Shown here: one piece after another, positions 6,426-15,747 of the stretch
Layout: every line of letters begins with the position of its first letter
Numbering within the stretch: the first letter of the stretch is position 1
NCBI GenBank assembly: GCA_900199555.1
Contig: FZQZ01000016.1
Location: 1,885 to 53,945 of the forward strand
Origin: Prevotellaceae bacterium MN60
GTDB taxonomy: Bacteria > Bacteroidota > Bacteroidia > Bacteroidales > Bacteroidaceae
DNA: 52,061 nucleotides
Reading direction: 5' to 3'
Program-made: the position numbers and the translations under genes
The notes under the pieces: generated by a model
The model's database searches: none
Told to the model about the DNA's origin: nothing
Seen by the model: the letters and a program-made list of their open reading frames with translations, nothing else

Positions 6426-7460
6426 CTATTTATTGCCTGCAAATATCTGGGCGAGCTTTGATTCTAGTTGTTCGCCACGCAGGTCTATATCTACCACCTT
6501 GCCCTCACCATCGAAGAGGATGTTGCCGGGAATGGAGTTGATCTCATAGATAGACGAGCCGATGCTCTTCCATCCAGCAAGGTCGCTCAGGTGTGTCCAA
6601 GGCATCTTCATGTTCTTGATAGCGTTCAGCCAAGCCTCCTTATTGCTGTCAAAAGAGATTGCCACGATGTCGAGTCCTTTGTCGTGATACTTCTCGTAGC
6701 ATGCCGTTACGTTGGGCATCTCAGCACGACAGGGACCACACCACGAAGCCCAGAAGTCTACCAGCACATACTTGCCATGGCCCACGTATTCGCTCAGCTT
6801 GTGCGCCTTACCTTCTGTGTCGTTCATCGTCAGGTCGATAAACGGTTTGCCAATAGAGCGTGGCGACTTACCAGAGAGCATCCTCAGACGCTCCTTAGCC
6901 TCGCTCATCGAAGAATTTTCAGCGTATTCCGGATGCGCATCGAAAATCTTCTGAAGGTCGCCAACTGAGAGTTCCTCAGCAATCATCGGTACGAAATGCG
7001 TAGGAATCTCTGAGTCCAGATTCTCCATCACCACCTTGTGCATCACCTTATATGCCTCCTCTTTCGAGTTGTTAATCATACAGGTATAGAGTCCTCTTAT
7101 GGCCTCGTTTATAGCCATTGATGCCTTAGAACCTTTCACGCTACCTGTAGTCAAATCCACCTCAGTAGGCGTATTGTCAACCATTACGGCAGCAAGACTC
7201 TTAAACAAATCCTGAGGCGACTGCATCCGTTTGGGGTCTGCCACGATACTTAGCATGCTTGTTCCGATAGGCTGTTCAGCCTCGTAGTTCCACTTACCGT
7301 TCTTGACGGTCGTGCTATCTATCAGCCTATCCAAATTAAGAATATCGAAAAAATAAATGGTCTCAGCGTCAGCTGCTGCCACGCCCTGAATGTTGACTTT
7401 TGTCTGTGCCCAGCCCGTCGTTACCACGAAGGCCATCGTCATGGTTAAAAGTTTTTTCAT
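6426..7460 (-). CDS. Exported TlpA/ResA-like thioredoxin with DUF4369-type N-terminal domain
   Basis: 344 residues from the ATG at 7460; the longer frame from 7487 lacks a good start context, while MKKLLTMTMAFVVTTGWAQ is a clean signal peptide. The N-terminal ~110 residues fit DUF4369 (VNIQGVAAADAETIYFFD...GSVKGSKA). Residues ~205-344 are an AhpC/TSA-Redoxin fold with C241-G-P-C244 in VDFWASWCGPCRAEMPN. Such proteins reduce or isomerise disulphides in the Bacteroidetes envelope. The related gene at 26498-27634 shares KPFID...LSEY.GHG.YVL.DFWASWCGPC. A canonical promoter precedes it at 7485-7515. The gene is monocistronic, between two terminator-type hairpins downstream and a divergent lipoprotein gene upstream. 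Confidence 0.85.
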   Translation of the reverse strand: MKKLLTMTMAFVVTTGWAQTKVNIQGVAAADAETIYFFDILNLDRLIDSTTVKNGKWNYEAEQPIGTSMLSIVADPKRMQSPQDLFKSLAAVMVDNTPTEVDLTTGSVKGSKASMAINEAIRGLYTCMINNSKEEAYKVMHKVVMENLDSEIPTHFVPMIAEELSVGDLQKIFDAHPEYAENSSMSEAKERLRMLSGKSPRSIGKPFIDLTMNDTEGKAHKLSEYVGHGKYVLVDFWASWCGPCRAEMPNVTACYEKYHDKGLDIVAISFDSNKEAWLNAIKNMKMPWTHLSDLAGWKSIGSSIYEINSIPGNILFDGEGKVVDIDLRGEQLESKLAQIFAGNK

Positions 7461-7484
7461 ATTTGGTTTGTAAAATTTTGCATG

Positions 7485-7515
7485 CAAAGATACAAATTAT
7501 TTTTAAATAAACAAA
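7485..7515 (-). promoter_or_regulatory. Bacteroidetes promoter for the TlpA-like gene
   Basis: On the minus strand: TTTG (7515-7512), 19 nt, TATCTTTG (7492-7485), matching both boxes and the known spacing. The start codon is 25 nt further on. Confidence 0.8.
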
Positions 7516-7569
7516 TAATAGTTCGATAATTATAAGAACACCAGGGACTGGTTCTCTACTGTGTAATAG

Positions 7570-7597
7570 AATCACAGGGACTGGTTTTTGATTCCTC
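7570..7597 (+). repeat. GGGACTGGTTTTTGATTCC repeat, copy 1
   Basis: AATCA followed by GGGACTGGTTTTTGATTCC recurs at 9378-9406, bracketing the lipoprotein gene 7776-9365. A partial copy is at 7544. Confidence 0.7.
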
Positions 7598-7607
7598 CAC
7601 GATAGGC

Positions 7608-7638
7608 TTGGAAGATAAAAGATAATTGTTTATCTTTG
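7608..7638 (+). promoter_or_regulatory. Promoter upstream of the lipoprotein gene
   Basis: TTG (7608-7610), 20 nt, TATCTTTG (7631-7638). A second TATCTTTG at 7722-7729 lacks a good -33 box but is nearer the start codon. Between them an imperfect inverted repeat (7650-7666/7694-7709, GCGGATTTTACGGAATT versus AATCCGTATCATCCGT) looks like a dispersed intergenic repeat. The 315 bp gap 7461-7775 holds nothing else I can identify. Confidence 0.65.
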
Positions 7639-7775
7639 CAGTAGATTTTGCGGATTTTACGGAATTTAAGTGTCAAGCAAAAAAAATCTGTATAATCCGT
7701 ATCATCCGTAGAAAAAATTTGTATCTTTGCAGCAGAAAATGGAAATATATAGATTAACAATTAATTACTGGCAAT

Positions 7776-9365
7776 ATGAAAAAATTTCTATCAAGAAACC
7801 GGGCGCTCCTTCTAGCCCTTGCAAGTTTACTGGCCCTGATGACCTCATGTTCTACCGAAGTCGATACCCCCGTGATCCCTCCACCTGATCCGGTCATTAC
7901 CGAGACGCTGACGGGTGAATGGTTCGCCACCGTCAATCTTCATGACTACGACGAGGATAGCGATGAAGACGAAATCGAGTACGTACTGTTCTCCTTTGAC
8001 GAAGACGGCGTCGTGACTCAAGATGTTTATATCGGCAGCAAGACATCCCCTCTCAAGTATTGGGAACGCATGCACCGTCATGGCATCTACAACGTCGACG
8101 AGTCTGCCCATTCCATCACGGTTGAGAACATCTATGACAACCCCTCTGTCATCACATACGGCTTTGACAAGGAGCAGCTGATCCTCCAGGAGAACGCTCA
8201 TATGGCAATGATCCTTCATCGCCCCTCCAAGGCCGAAAAGGAACTACTTGCCGTTTACAATCTCTCGTTGGAGGGCGATGACTACACGGGCAAGTGGTTT
8301 GGCGTTCAAGAAGAGAACGGGCAATACAACTACGTCATGCTCGATTTCACCGAGGACAGCGGTTTAAAGACCATCAGCTATTCCGTGAATGGTGATGAGT
8401 GTATTCGCACCGAATTCACCCAGTATTATAATGAGAGTAATGAAGATGAAGACGAGCATGTGTTAGAGATTCACTACATTAACGATTATAGCCAGTCGGT
8501 ATTTTACCAGTGGGAAGTTGTCGGCAACACACTCACGCTGGTAAAGGAAGAAAATGAGGAAGAGGTGGCCACGACCTATCATGCCCTTACGAAGGCTGAC
8601 GTCGAACTGATGGCCGAGCTTGAAAAGAAAAGCAACCATATTGACAACCTCGCCGAGAAGATCAAAGGCAAATGGATGATGGCCGAGGTCAACGGTAAGC
8701 CTGTGGTGACAAACTCCAAGCAGGTGCTGACTTACGTGTCTGATACGAAGTTCGATTACAGCCTGTCTATCACAGCCATCAGCGACCTGAACGTGTGGGT
8801 GAACCACTGCGAAGGATTTTACAAAGTCAACGGCACCATATTGGCACAGTCGGTGAGACTGCCTGACGACAACATCAAATTCTTGCAGCAGCTCAACATC
8901 ATTTCCATTACTGACGACGAGATTCAGCTCATTACCAACAACGAGACATTTGTCGATGGACAGTCTCACAGAATAACGAAGAACCTGAGGGAGCGCAAAG
9001 TACGCGTGACTCACGACTACAGCGAAGACATCATTGGTACCTGGGAAGGCCGTCTCGCCAGCGAACAGGATGCCTATAGTGACGACCAGATGCATCGTTG
9101 GGAATACAAGGCCGACGGCACCTTCGCCTATTATCGTCTGAACGAAAGTGGTGAGTGGGTTGCCGATGTGAACACGATGGCAGAATATTTCGTCGACGGC
9201 ACTCTGCTCTGTACGCGCTGGAAGAATGTGGGCGACGACACGGAGAAGCGTGAAAGCTGGGAGATTGCATCCATCAAGGATGGCAAGATGAACTGGACAG
9301 CCCTCCGCGAGAATGCTGATGGCTCCACCTACACCTCCCAATTCAGCATGACCCGCGTAGAATAA
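7776..9365 (+). CDS. Lipoprotein with about four lipocalin-like repeats
   Basis: 529 residues. The signal peptide ends in a lipobox LMTSC (C25), followed by a proline-rich linker, so it is an outer-membrane or periplasmic lipoprotein. Four modules of ~125 residues each begin with a similar strand: LTGEWFATV (~47), YTGKWFGVQ (~170), IKGKWMMAEV (~298) and IIGTWEGRL (~423). Each continues with strands and ends at a charged stretch, a lipocalin-like pattern. The protein is very acidic (DYDEDSDEDEIEY), suggesting cation binding or simple solubility. I do not recognise a named family and predict no enzyme activity. It stands alone, bracketed by two sets of direct repeats. Confidence 0.8.
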   Translation: MKKFLSRNRALLLALASLLALMTSCSTEVDTPVIPPPDPVITETLTGEWFATVNLHDYDEDSDEDEIEYVLFSFDEDGVVTQDVYIGSKTSPLKYWERMHRHGIYNVDESAHSITVENIYDNPSVITYGFDKEQLILQENAHMAMILHRPSKAEKELLAVYNLSLEGDDYTGKWFGVQEENGQYNYVMLDFTEDSGLKTISYSVNGDECIRTEFTQYYNESNEDEDEHVLEIHYINDYSQSVFYQWEVVGNTLTLVKEENEEEVATTYHALTKADVELMAELEKKSNHIDNLAEKIKGKWMMAEVNGKPVVTNSKQVLTYVSDTKFDYSLSITAISDLNVWVNHCEGFYKVNGTILAQSVRLPDDNIKFLQQLNIISITDDEIQLITNNETFVDGQSHRITKNLRERKVRVTHDYSEDIIGTWEGRLASEQDAYSDDQMHRWEYKADGTFAYYRLNESGEWVADVNTMAEYFVDGTLLCTRWKNVGDDTEKRESWEIASIKDGKMNWTALRENADGSTYTSQFSMTRVE

Positions 9366-9377
9366 AACATTTCATGT

Positions 9378-9406
9378 GAATCATCGGGACTGGTTTTTGA
9401 TTCCCT
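9378..9406 (+). repeat. GGGACTGGTTTTTGATTCC repeat, copy 2
   Basis: Same 19-mer as at 7570-7597, 13 bp after the lipoprotein stop codon. Confidence 0.7.
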
Positions 9407-9422
9407 AGGTCATTCAAACAAA

Positions 9423-9518
9423 CGAAAAGAGGGAGCGCATCACTGCGCCCCCTCTTCACAACCATGAAAAATTTATTTAGGATAAAAAAATCAATTCTCA
9501 ATTATTACTTCTCAGTAG
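9423..9518. terminator. Duplicated ~95 bp terminator-bearing repeat, copy 2
   Basis: Nearly identical to 6306-6400, including the AGAGGGAGCGCA hairpin, AACCATGAAAAATTTATTTA and TTATTACTTCTCA(G)TAG. It lies at convergent gene ends (lipoprotein plus, secreted protein minus). Confidence 0.85.
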
Positions 9519-9521
9519 TCT

Positions 9522-11090
9522 TTACTTGATTACAACAGTATGAGTGCCCTCGGCAGTCTTCACAATGTTGAGACCCTTCTGAGGAGCGTTCAGCTCAACA
9601 CCATTCAGGTTGTAATACTTAGCAGCGCCGTTCTGCTGTACCTTGGTATTGCTGATGGCTGAGGGGTTCATCTTTGGAGAGAAGACACATACCTTGTCGT
9701 TCTCAGTGAAGATTACGCCAACATACTGGTCGCTGAAGTGAGCAGCATCCTTGAAGCCCTGCGCATCAACATCCTTCAGTTCGCCAGTAGTAGTATCGAG
9801 GGTATATTTAGCATCTGTAGTAGCTGCGTGAACCTCCTCGCTAGTAACAATCATACAGGTGGCCTCAGACTCTACTTCATTTACTGCAACCCAGTTAACG
9901 CCACAGGTTGCCATATCGATAGAAGCTACGAAAGAGGTATTCTTGTCTCTAGTAATGTTGTTCTTCAAGGGGAAGTTGCCATAGAAGGTACCACCAAAGA
10001 TGCAGTTGCCATTGACAAACTCACCACCAATGAGGTTGTAAGGTACATAAGACTTCTCATGCTTCTCTGCATGGAATACTGTTGAGCGATCGGCACTACC
10101 GTTTGTACAAACCATGCCGTGCTCGTTCATACCTGTTCCGTCGTTAGCTACTGCAAAAGAGAATACCTTTGAAACACCACCTGCTGTCAGCTTCAAGTCG
10201 CCCCAACCAATGAACGTCATAACGGCTTTGCCATTGTATAATCCGAAGTTGAAAGCGTCAGGAGTGTTCTGTACGTCTTCCTGTGCGCCCTCAAGATAAG
10301 TAGCAACCAGTGGTTCGCGCTGTACCTTGGCAACGCTGGTCAGACCTGACAGGTCGGCCTTGGCAAGTGAGAACAAGCCATAGCTCTTGAGGTCTTGTCC
10401 CATCATCCAATCGGCCATGTTCAGATAACTTCCTTCCCAACCGAGTTCTGCCACATTACCACCAAAGGCACAAGATACATATACCTTGTCGCCATCAATA
10501 ACAAGCTTGGTAGGAGTAATAGCAGAGACCTCAAGGGTCATCAAATCTTCAGGAATAGCGCTAGTTGGAGAAACAACCTTTAATGCCTGGAGCACACCAT
10601 CTGCATTAATCTTAGCGACGAAAGCAGAATAGCCAGAAACCATCTCAGCATCAGCCATGACATCGTATGCTGTAGGATTGTTAATCTCTGTCTGAGTGTT
10701 ATCAGTGCTTGTTACTACTACTTTCTCGTCAGTAGTTTTACCTGCAACATACAGTGTGCCATCGCCTTCAACGGCCATCGCATTGATAGTACATTTACCT
10801 AAAAGTGAAACAGCCCAAAGTTCGTTACCTTCCTTGTCGTACTTAACAATACAAGAAGAGAGCAGACCTTCGGGGTCTGTGATGTTCTTACCAGCAAACT
10901 CAAATACCTTGTCGTAGGTAGTGCTTGCATAAACAGAGCCGTCGCCAGCTACAGCAGTGTGAAGACCTGCCAGGTTAGCCTTGTCGGCAACTGGCTGAAT
11001 CTGTTTCATCCATCCCTTGTGATCTTGAGCGGATACAGACATAGTAGCTAGGAATGCTACCATCATGAGTAATAGTTTTTTCATAATCAT
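9522..11090 (-). CDS. Secreted protein, probable beta-propeller with C-terminal sorting-type tail
   Basis: 522 residues. The signal peptide is MKKLLLMMVAFLATMSVSAQ; starts at 11090 or 11084 are both possible (MIMKK). Repeated blocks such as GSVYASTTYDKVFEF, GTLYVAGKTTDEK and DKVYVSCAFGGNV suggest a propeller made of SBBP-like blades. The last ~35 residues (AKYYNLNGVELNAPQKGLNIVKT...HTVVIK) match the tail of the BspA-like protein at 1-366 and resemble a type IX sorting domain. It is the last gene of the minus-strand run protease-SusC-SusD, 41 bp after SusD, so a surface role in the same uptake system is likely. The exact function is unknown. Confidence 0.75.
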   Translation of the reverse strand: MIMKKLLLMMVAFLATMSVSAQDHKGWMKQIQPVADKANLAGLHTAVAGDGSVYASTTYDKVFEFAGKNITDPEGLLSSCIVKYDKEGNELWAVSLLGKCTINAMAVEGDGTLYVAGKTTDEKVVVTSTDNTQTEINNPTAYDVMADAEMVSGYSAFVAKINADGVLQALKVVSPTSAIPEDLMTLEVSAITPTKLVIDGDKVYVSCAFGGNVAELGWEGSYLNMADWMMGQDLKSYGLFSLAKADLSGLTSVAKVQREPLVATYLEGAQEDVQNTPDAFNFGLYNGKAVMTFIGWGDLKLTAGGVSKVFSFAVANDGTGMNEHGMVCTNGSADRSTVFHAEKHEKSYVPYNLIGGEFVNGNCIFGGTFYGNFPLKNNITRDKNTSFVASIDMATCGVNWVAVNEVESEATCMIVTSEEVHAATTDAKYTLDTTTGELKDVDAQGFKDAAHFSDQYVGVIFTENDKVCVFSPKMNPSAISNTKVQQNGAAKYYNLNGVELNAPQKGLNIVKTAEGTHTVVIK

Positions 11091-11130
11091 CTAGTTTGAT
11101 TTGTTAATAAATAAAATGAATAATATATAT

Positions 11131-12474
11131 TTACCATCTCTCTATCTCTGGGTTCGACTCTACAGCCTCGGTGGGGAAGCGCATAGTGTACTTGTCGGGA
11201 GTGAGTGTATAGGTTTCTCCTTTGTAGGTGCGCGTGAGGGCTGGCTGGGTGGTGCGACGCAGGTCGTACCAGCGGTGTCCCTCGAAGGCGAGTTCGCGAC
11301 CACGCTCATCATATATCTCCTGCAAGAGCTGTGACTGGTTCATCGCTGCCATCAACTCGAGGGCCTCATCATAGGCTGTGGTATTGAGGCGCTTTGCCAA
11401 GAGGGGCTTGAGCAGCTCGATGGCATTGGCGGTGTTACCCAGCTGGGCTTCGGCTTCGGCAGCAGTAAGGTAGGCCTCGGCAGAGCGGAAGGAGCAATAG
11501 CCTTCAGACTTGAGCAGGCTGTAGGTGGTGCTGGTGGCACGCTTGTAATAGGTGCTCTTACGCTGGTCGCCCGAGCGATAAAGGGCGAGGAAGTCTTTCG
11601 AGGGCTGATTGATAACGGTAGAGAGGTTGGAACTGAACTGCTCCAAGGCTACGATATTCTCTGCCGACTGGTAATCATCGGGCAAGAGGGCATCGGTGGC
11701 ATTCAAATCTACCAAGTCGCCATGGGCAGCAATCACTGCCTGGGCAGCGGTGAGCGCCTCCTGCCAGCGTCCCATATAGAGATAGGTGCGAGCGCGAAGG
11801 GCCTGTGCAGCCACCTTGTTGAAGCGATAGTTCTTGCCCTGCTCCCACTGGCTGACATTCATGTGCTGCTCTGCCAGGGTAAGGTCGGCAAGCACTTGCT
11901 GATAGACGGCCTCTACGCTGCTGCTACCGGGAATGGCATTGACATCGGCCTCCAACAGCATGGGTACACCACGCGTGGTGGCTGGGGTGCAATGGGTATA
12001 GGGCTCGGCATAGAGGTTGACCAGCAAGAAGAGGTCGTAGGCACGCATCATATACGCCTCGCCCACCAACTGACTAATCTCGTCGGCCTTGGCATTGGTA
12101 ATCTCGTGCTGGTGCTCGATGATATAGTTGGCAATATAGATGTTGTGATAATAGGTGCGCCATGAGAAGTAGGAAGTGGTGGGTGAGGGATTATCATCCT
12201 TCCACAACCACAGGTCGAGATAGGCGTCAAGGTCGTTGCTGGAGGTATTGCCCGAGAGCTGCAACTCGTCGGTACGTACCGTAGTCATGTGACGATCCTT
12301 AGGGAAGTACTTGTACTCGTTGGTCAGCAGCGCACGATACTCCTCGCCAGTGGTGGCGATAACCTTTCCCGTAGGAGTGATATCGAGGAAATCATCGCAT
12401 GATGTGAGCGCTGCAACGATGCTGCAGCATACCAAACAAAAGGCAAAGCGACTGAAGATATTCTTTGTTTTCAT
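11131..12474 (-). CDS. SusD/RagB-family outer-membrane lipoprotein
   Basis: 447 residues. Lipobox LTSC (C26) followed by DDFLDITPTGKVI, the typical mature SusD start. TPR-like helical segments follow, and a conserved end reads LLQEIYDERGRELAFEGHRWYDLRR. SusD proteins form the lid over the SusC channel and bind the ligand at the surface. The start codon is 5 bp after the SusC stop, indicating co-translation. With a protease gene upstream instead of glycosidases, the ligand is more likely peptide (RagB type) than glycan, which is inference. Confidence 0.93.
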   Translation of the reverse strand: MKTKNIFSRFAFCLVCCSIVAALTSCDDFLDITPTGKVIATTGEEYRALLTNEYKYFPKDRHMTTVRTDELQLSGNTSSNDLDAYLDLWLWKDDNPSPTTSYFSWRTYYHNIYIANYIIEHQHEITNAKADEISQLVGEAYMMRAYDLFLLVNLYAEPYTHCTPATTRGVPMLLEADVNAIPGSSSVEAVYQQVLADLTLAEQHMNVSQWEQGKNYRFNKVAAQALRARTYLYMGRWQEALTAAQAVIAAHGDLVDLNATDALLPDDYQSAENIVALEQFSSNLSTVINQPSKDFLALYRSGDQRKSTYYKRATSTTYSLLKSEGYCSFRSAEAYLTAAEAEAQLGNTANAIELLKPLLAKRLNTTAYDEALELMAAMNQSQLLQEIYDERGRELAFEGHRWYDLRRTTQPALTRTYKGETYTLTPDKYTMRFPTEAVESNPEIERW

Positions 12475-12479
12475 AGCGC

Positions 12480-15400
12480 TTAGAAGTTTACGTTCAGACC
12501 AAAGATAATACTACGGGCGATAGGTTGTGCATAGGGGTTGCCCATCGTCTCAGGATCAAGATAGTTGTCGTAGTTGCTGGCGAAGACCAACAGGTTGCGA
12601 CCTTCGAGAGATACCGATGCAGAGTTGATGCCTACCTTCTGCAGCCACTCCTTAGGCAGCTTATAGCCTAGGCGCAGGCTCTGCAGGCGCCAGTAGGTGC
12701 AGTTCTTTACCCACGTGTCGAGCATGCTATAGGTGCTGTACTCAGAGAAGTGGGTGTATTCGGCTGCACGCTCGGTGGTATTGACCATCAGGGCAGGCAT
12801 ATCGGTATTGGTATTCGTTGATGTCCAACGATTCAGGATATCGTGATTGGTATTCAGTCCACGATCGAAATAGGTGGGTGAATAAGAGGGTTGTACGCGT
12901 ACCTTCATGCCGATATTGAACATGAAGTTGATGCCCAACTGCCAATTCTTGTATTCAAAGTTGTTGATAAGACCACCTGAGCACTTGGGGTCTTCGCTAC
13001 CCATATAGGTGTAGAGGTTGCGCTGCTCCTCGGCAGTAAGGGTGCTGGCACCGAAGCGATTGAGCTGGAAGAACTCGGTAGCAGTCTGTATGCTACCATC
13101 CTTGGCAACGAAGAGGGGATAGCCATCGGCATCGAGGCCTGCCGTCTTATAGGCAAACAAGGCTCCTACGGGATAGCCTTCGCGACCGGGATAGGTAGAG
13201 TTCTCGGCAACGGTCTCGTTGAGCACCTCGTTGGTATTGAAACCGAGGTTGAGACTGGTGGTCCAACTGAAGTTCTTGGTCTTGATATTCTGCGTATTCA
13301 GCCCAATCTCCCAACCAGAGTTCTTCATCGAAGCCCAGTTGACAGAGGTATAGGCAAAGCCCGTCTCCAGTGGCAACTTGCGAGAGCTAATCAGGTCGGT
13401 ACTCTTACGATAGTAGTAGTCGACACTCAGATGGATGCGATTCTTCAAGAGGGCGAGGTCGAGACCGAGGTTGATGTTGCTGGTCTTCTCCCACTTCAGG
13501 TCGGGGTTAGGAGCCGTCTCTGCAGAGATAACGGTCTCTACACTGCCTGGCAGAATGGTAGTCTTCTGGAAGGTACCAATGAGATAGGGCGATGTGTTCT
13601 TATCGATATTACCCTGAATACCATAGGAAGCACGGAGCGAGAGCTCGCTAAGCCACTTGACATTGCGCAGGAACTTCTCTTCCTTGGCACGCCACAAACC
13701 ACTGACAGAGTAGAGGGGCAGATAGCGATACTTCTTGGCTACACCAAAGACATCGCTACCATCGAAGCGGACACTGGCACCCAGCGTATAACGATAGAGC
13801 AGGGTGTAAGAACCGGTGGCAAACCAAGAGACGTAGGCATTCTCCAGATGGGTCTCCTCGTGGAGGGGATACTGGCGGGCAATATTCTCGGTGGGGAAGA
13901 GCACGGGCTGCGTGGTGAGCGTACGAGCATCGTAGCCATAAGCCGTAGAGGTGAGCGTCTCAGTCTCGGTATGGCGCACCTCGGTACCTGCCATCAGCTC
14001 TACATCGTGGATATCGGCCAAACGGCGATTCCACTCGAGCATGGCCTTCCACGTCCACTGATTGGCGTTAGACTGCGTCTTGCGAGTCATACCACCATCG
14101 GGGAGAATGGTCTTATATACGCCATCGATGGTATAGCTAGCATACTCCTTGGCCTTGCGCATGGCATAGCTCTCCTGACCAGCATAGCGATCGATGGTAT
14201 AGTTGTCGTACTGATAACCAAACTGGGTGGTGAGCTTCAGATACTTGTTAAACTGGAACTCGGCATCAAGAATGGCCATCACAGAGCGGTCGATGCGCTC
14301 CTTAGAGGTGTTGGTGTTCTCCTCGAAGATATTAAAGTCGGGAGCCTCGTTCTCGCGTCCCTGTACGTTGTGGTCGTAGTTATATCCTCCATCCGCATTG
14401 TAGGGCTGGAAGTAAGGATTGGCACGACGTGAGTAATACACAGGATTGGTGAAGCCACCCGTATCGGTCATATAGCTATCCTGCTTGCGCTGGTTGGCAA
14501 AGACCGAGAGGCCGAGCTTCAATATCTTGTTGATGCGGAAGTCGCTCTTCAGGGTGACATTATAACGATTGTTCTCTACGCCCTTGACTACACCCAGCTC
14601 CTTATAGTAACCGGTAGAGGCATAGTAGTGAGAACGGTCTGAACCACCACTGATGCTGGCGTTATACTCTTGGTTGAGCACACTGCGGAAGAGGATGTCG
14701 TTCCAATCGGTATTGATGGTGCGCAACTGGTTGATGCGCGCCTGTGCAGTAGCTGAGAGGGCATCCCATCCACCCGTCTTATAGGCATTAAACTCGCCTA
14801 GCTCGTCGAGGATATTGGCTACCCCACCCTTGTGCTCACGATAGGTATAGTTGCTATTGAGCAGGTCGAGCTCTAACCCTACCTTCTCGTCGGCATTGAG
14901 CAGGTTGAGTCGGTCGATGCTAATCTTAGGACTATAGGTGAGCTTGGTAGAGAAGTTGATGACGGGGCGTCCCTCCTTACCCTTCTTGGTGGTGATGACG
15001 ATAACGCCATTGGCAGCACGAGCACCATAGATAGCAGTGGCAGCAGCATCCTTCAGCACGGTGATATTATCAATATCGGAGGGATTCAAACCGGCAATGC
15101 TGGTCTGGTAGATATCATCGATATCATTGAGGTTATCTACAGCAGGCACCTCGTTGCCCTCCATAGGAATACCATCGAGCACCCACAAAGGCTCTTGTAC
15201 GCCATTGATAGAGGCTGTACCACGGATACGTATCTTGACAGGAGCACCGGGGGCACCACTGGCAGAGACTGACGAAAGGCCGGCAATCTGACCAGCCAGT
15301 GCCTGGTCGATATTCTTGACGGCACCCACAGCCTCATCAGAGATATTCAACTGGGATACGGAGGCTGTCAACTTGCGACGGTCTATCTTCTGATAACCTG

Positions 15401-15731
15401 TAACAACAACCTCGTTGAGTGACTTTGAGTCGGCTGGCAACTGTATGGAGTAGTCGTTGGTAGAGGCAGTCAGAGTGATGACCTTGCTCTCGTAACCCAC
15501 ATAGCTCACCGTCAACTTCTTAGTGCCCGCAGGCACCTTCAGGGAAAAGTGACCATTGTAGTCGGTGATAGTACCCTGTCCCACCTTGCCATCGCCAATA
15601 CTGACAGTGGCACCAATAAGTGGTTCGCCTTCCATCTCGCCATCCATCACAGTACCTGTGACGATGCGTTCCTGCGCCATCATCACCAGACAGCACAGCA
15701 GACCTACGACAATAAGTTGCAGTCTTCTCAT
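12480..15731 (-). CDS. SusC/RagA-family TonB-linked outer-membrane transporter
   Basis: 1083 residues. After the signal peptide (MRRLQLIVVGLLCCLVMMAQ) comes a carboxypeptidase-regulatory-like domain (VTGTVMDGEMEGEPLIGATV, ~22-100). Next is the plug with LNEVVVTGYQKIDRRKLTASVS and VLKDAAATAIYGARAANGVI, then the beta barrel ending in GLNVNF with a terminal aromatic residue. It imports ligand across the outer membrane using TonB/ExbBD energy, and such a set lies at 39732-42738. It sits 16 bp after the metalloprotease gene and 5 bp before SusD. Confidence 0.95.
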   Translation of the reverse strand: MRRLQLIVVGLLCCLVMMAQERIVTGTVMDGEMEGEPLIGATVSIGDGKVGQGTITDYNGHFSLKVPAGTKKLTVSYVGYESKVITLTASTNDYSIQLPADSKSLNEVVVTGYQKIDRRKLTASVSQLNISDEAVGAVKNIDQALAGQIAGLSSVSASGAPGAPVKIRIRGTASINGVQEPLWVLDGIPMEGNEVPAVDNLNDIDDIYQTSIAGLNPSDIDNITVLKDAAATAIYGARAANGVIVITTKKGKEGRPVINFSTKLTYSPKISIDRLNLLNADEKVGLELDLLNSNYTYREHKGGVANILDELGEFNAYKTGGWDALSATAQARINQLRTINTDWNDILFRSVLNQEYNASISGGSDRSHYYASTGYYKELGVVKGVENNRYNVTLKSDFRINKILKLGLSVFANQRKQDSYMTDTGGFTNPVYYSRRANPYFQPYNADGGYNYDHNVQGRENEAPDFNIFEENTNTSKERIDRSVMAILDAEFQFNKYLKLTTQFGYQYDNYTIDRYAGQESYAMRKAKEYASYTIDGVYKTILPDGGMTRKTQSNANQWTWKAMLEWNRRLADIHDVELMAGTEVRHTETETLTSTAYGYDARTLTTQPVLFPTENIARQYPLHEETHLENAYVSWFATGSYTLLYRYTLGASVRFDGSDVFGVAKKYRYLPLYSVSGLWRAKEEKFLRNVKWLSELSLRASYGIQGNIDKNTSPYLIGTFQKTTILPGSVETVISAETAPNPDLKWEKTSNINLGLDLALLKNRIHLSVDYYYRKSTDLISSRKLPLETGFAYTSVNWASMKNSGWEIGLNTQNIKTKNFSWTTSLNLGFNTNEVLNETVAENSTYPGREGYPVGALFAYKTAGLDADGYPLFVAKDGSIQTATEFFQLNRFGASTLTAEEQRNLYTYMGSEDPKCSGGLINNFEYKNWQLGINFMFNIGMKVRVQPSYSPTYFDRGLNTNHDILNRWTSTNTNTDMPALMVNTTERAAEYTHFSEYSTYSMLDTWVKNCTYWRLQSLRLGYKLPKEWLQKVGINSASVSLEGRNLLVFASNYDNYLDPETMGNPYAQPIARSIIFGLNVNF

Positions 15732-15747
15732 AACATTTTCCTTTTAG

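Noticed and set aside
8463..9341. A 292-codon frame opposite the lipoprotein gene
   Set aside because: It is hydrophobic V/L-rich antisense of an acidic coding strand. The plus-strand lipoprotein has signal peptide, lipobox and repeats.
13431..14432. A 333-codon open frame opposite the SusC gene
   Set aside because: It is the antisense shadow of a well-supported SusC protein with no domain logic of its own.
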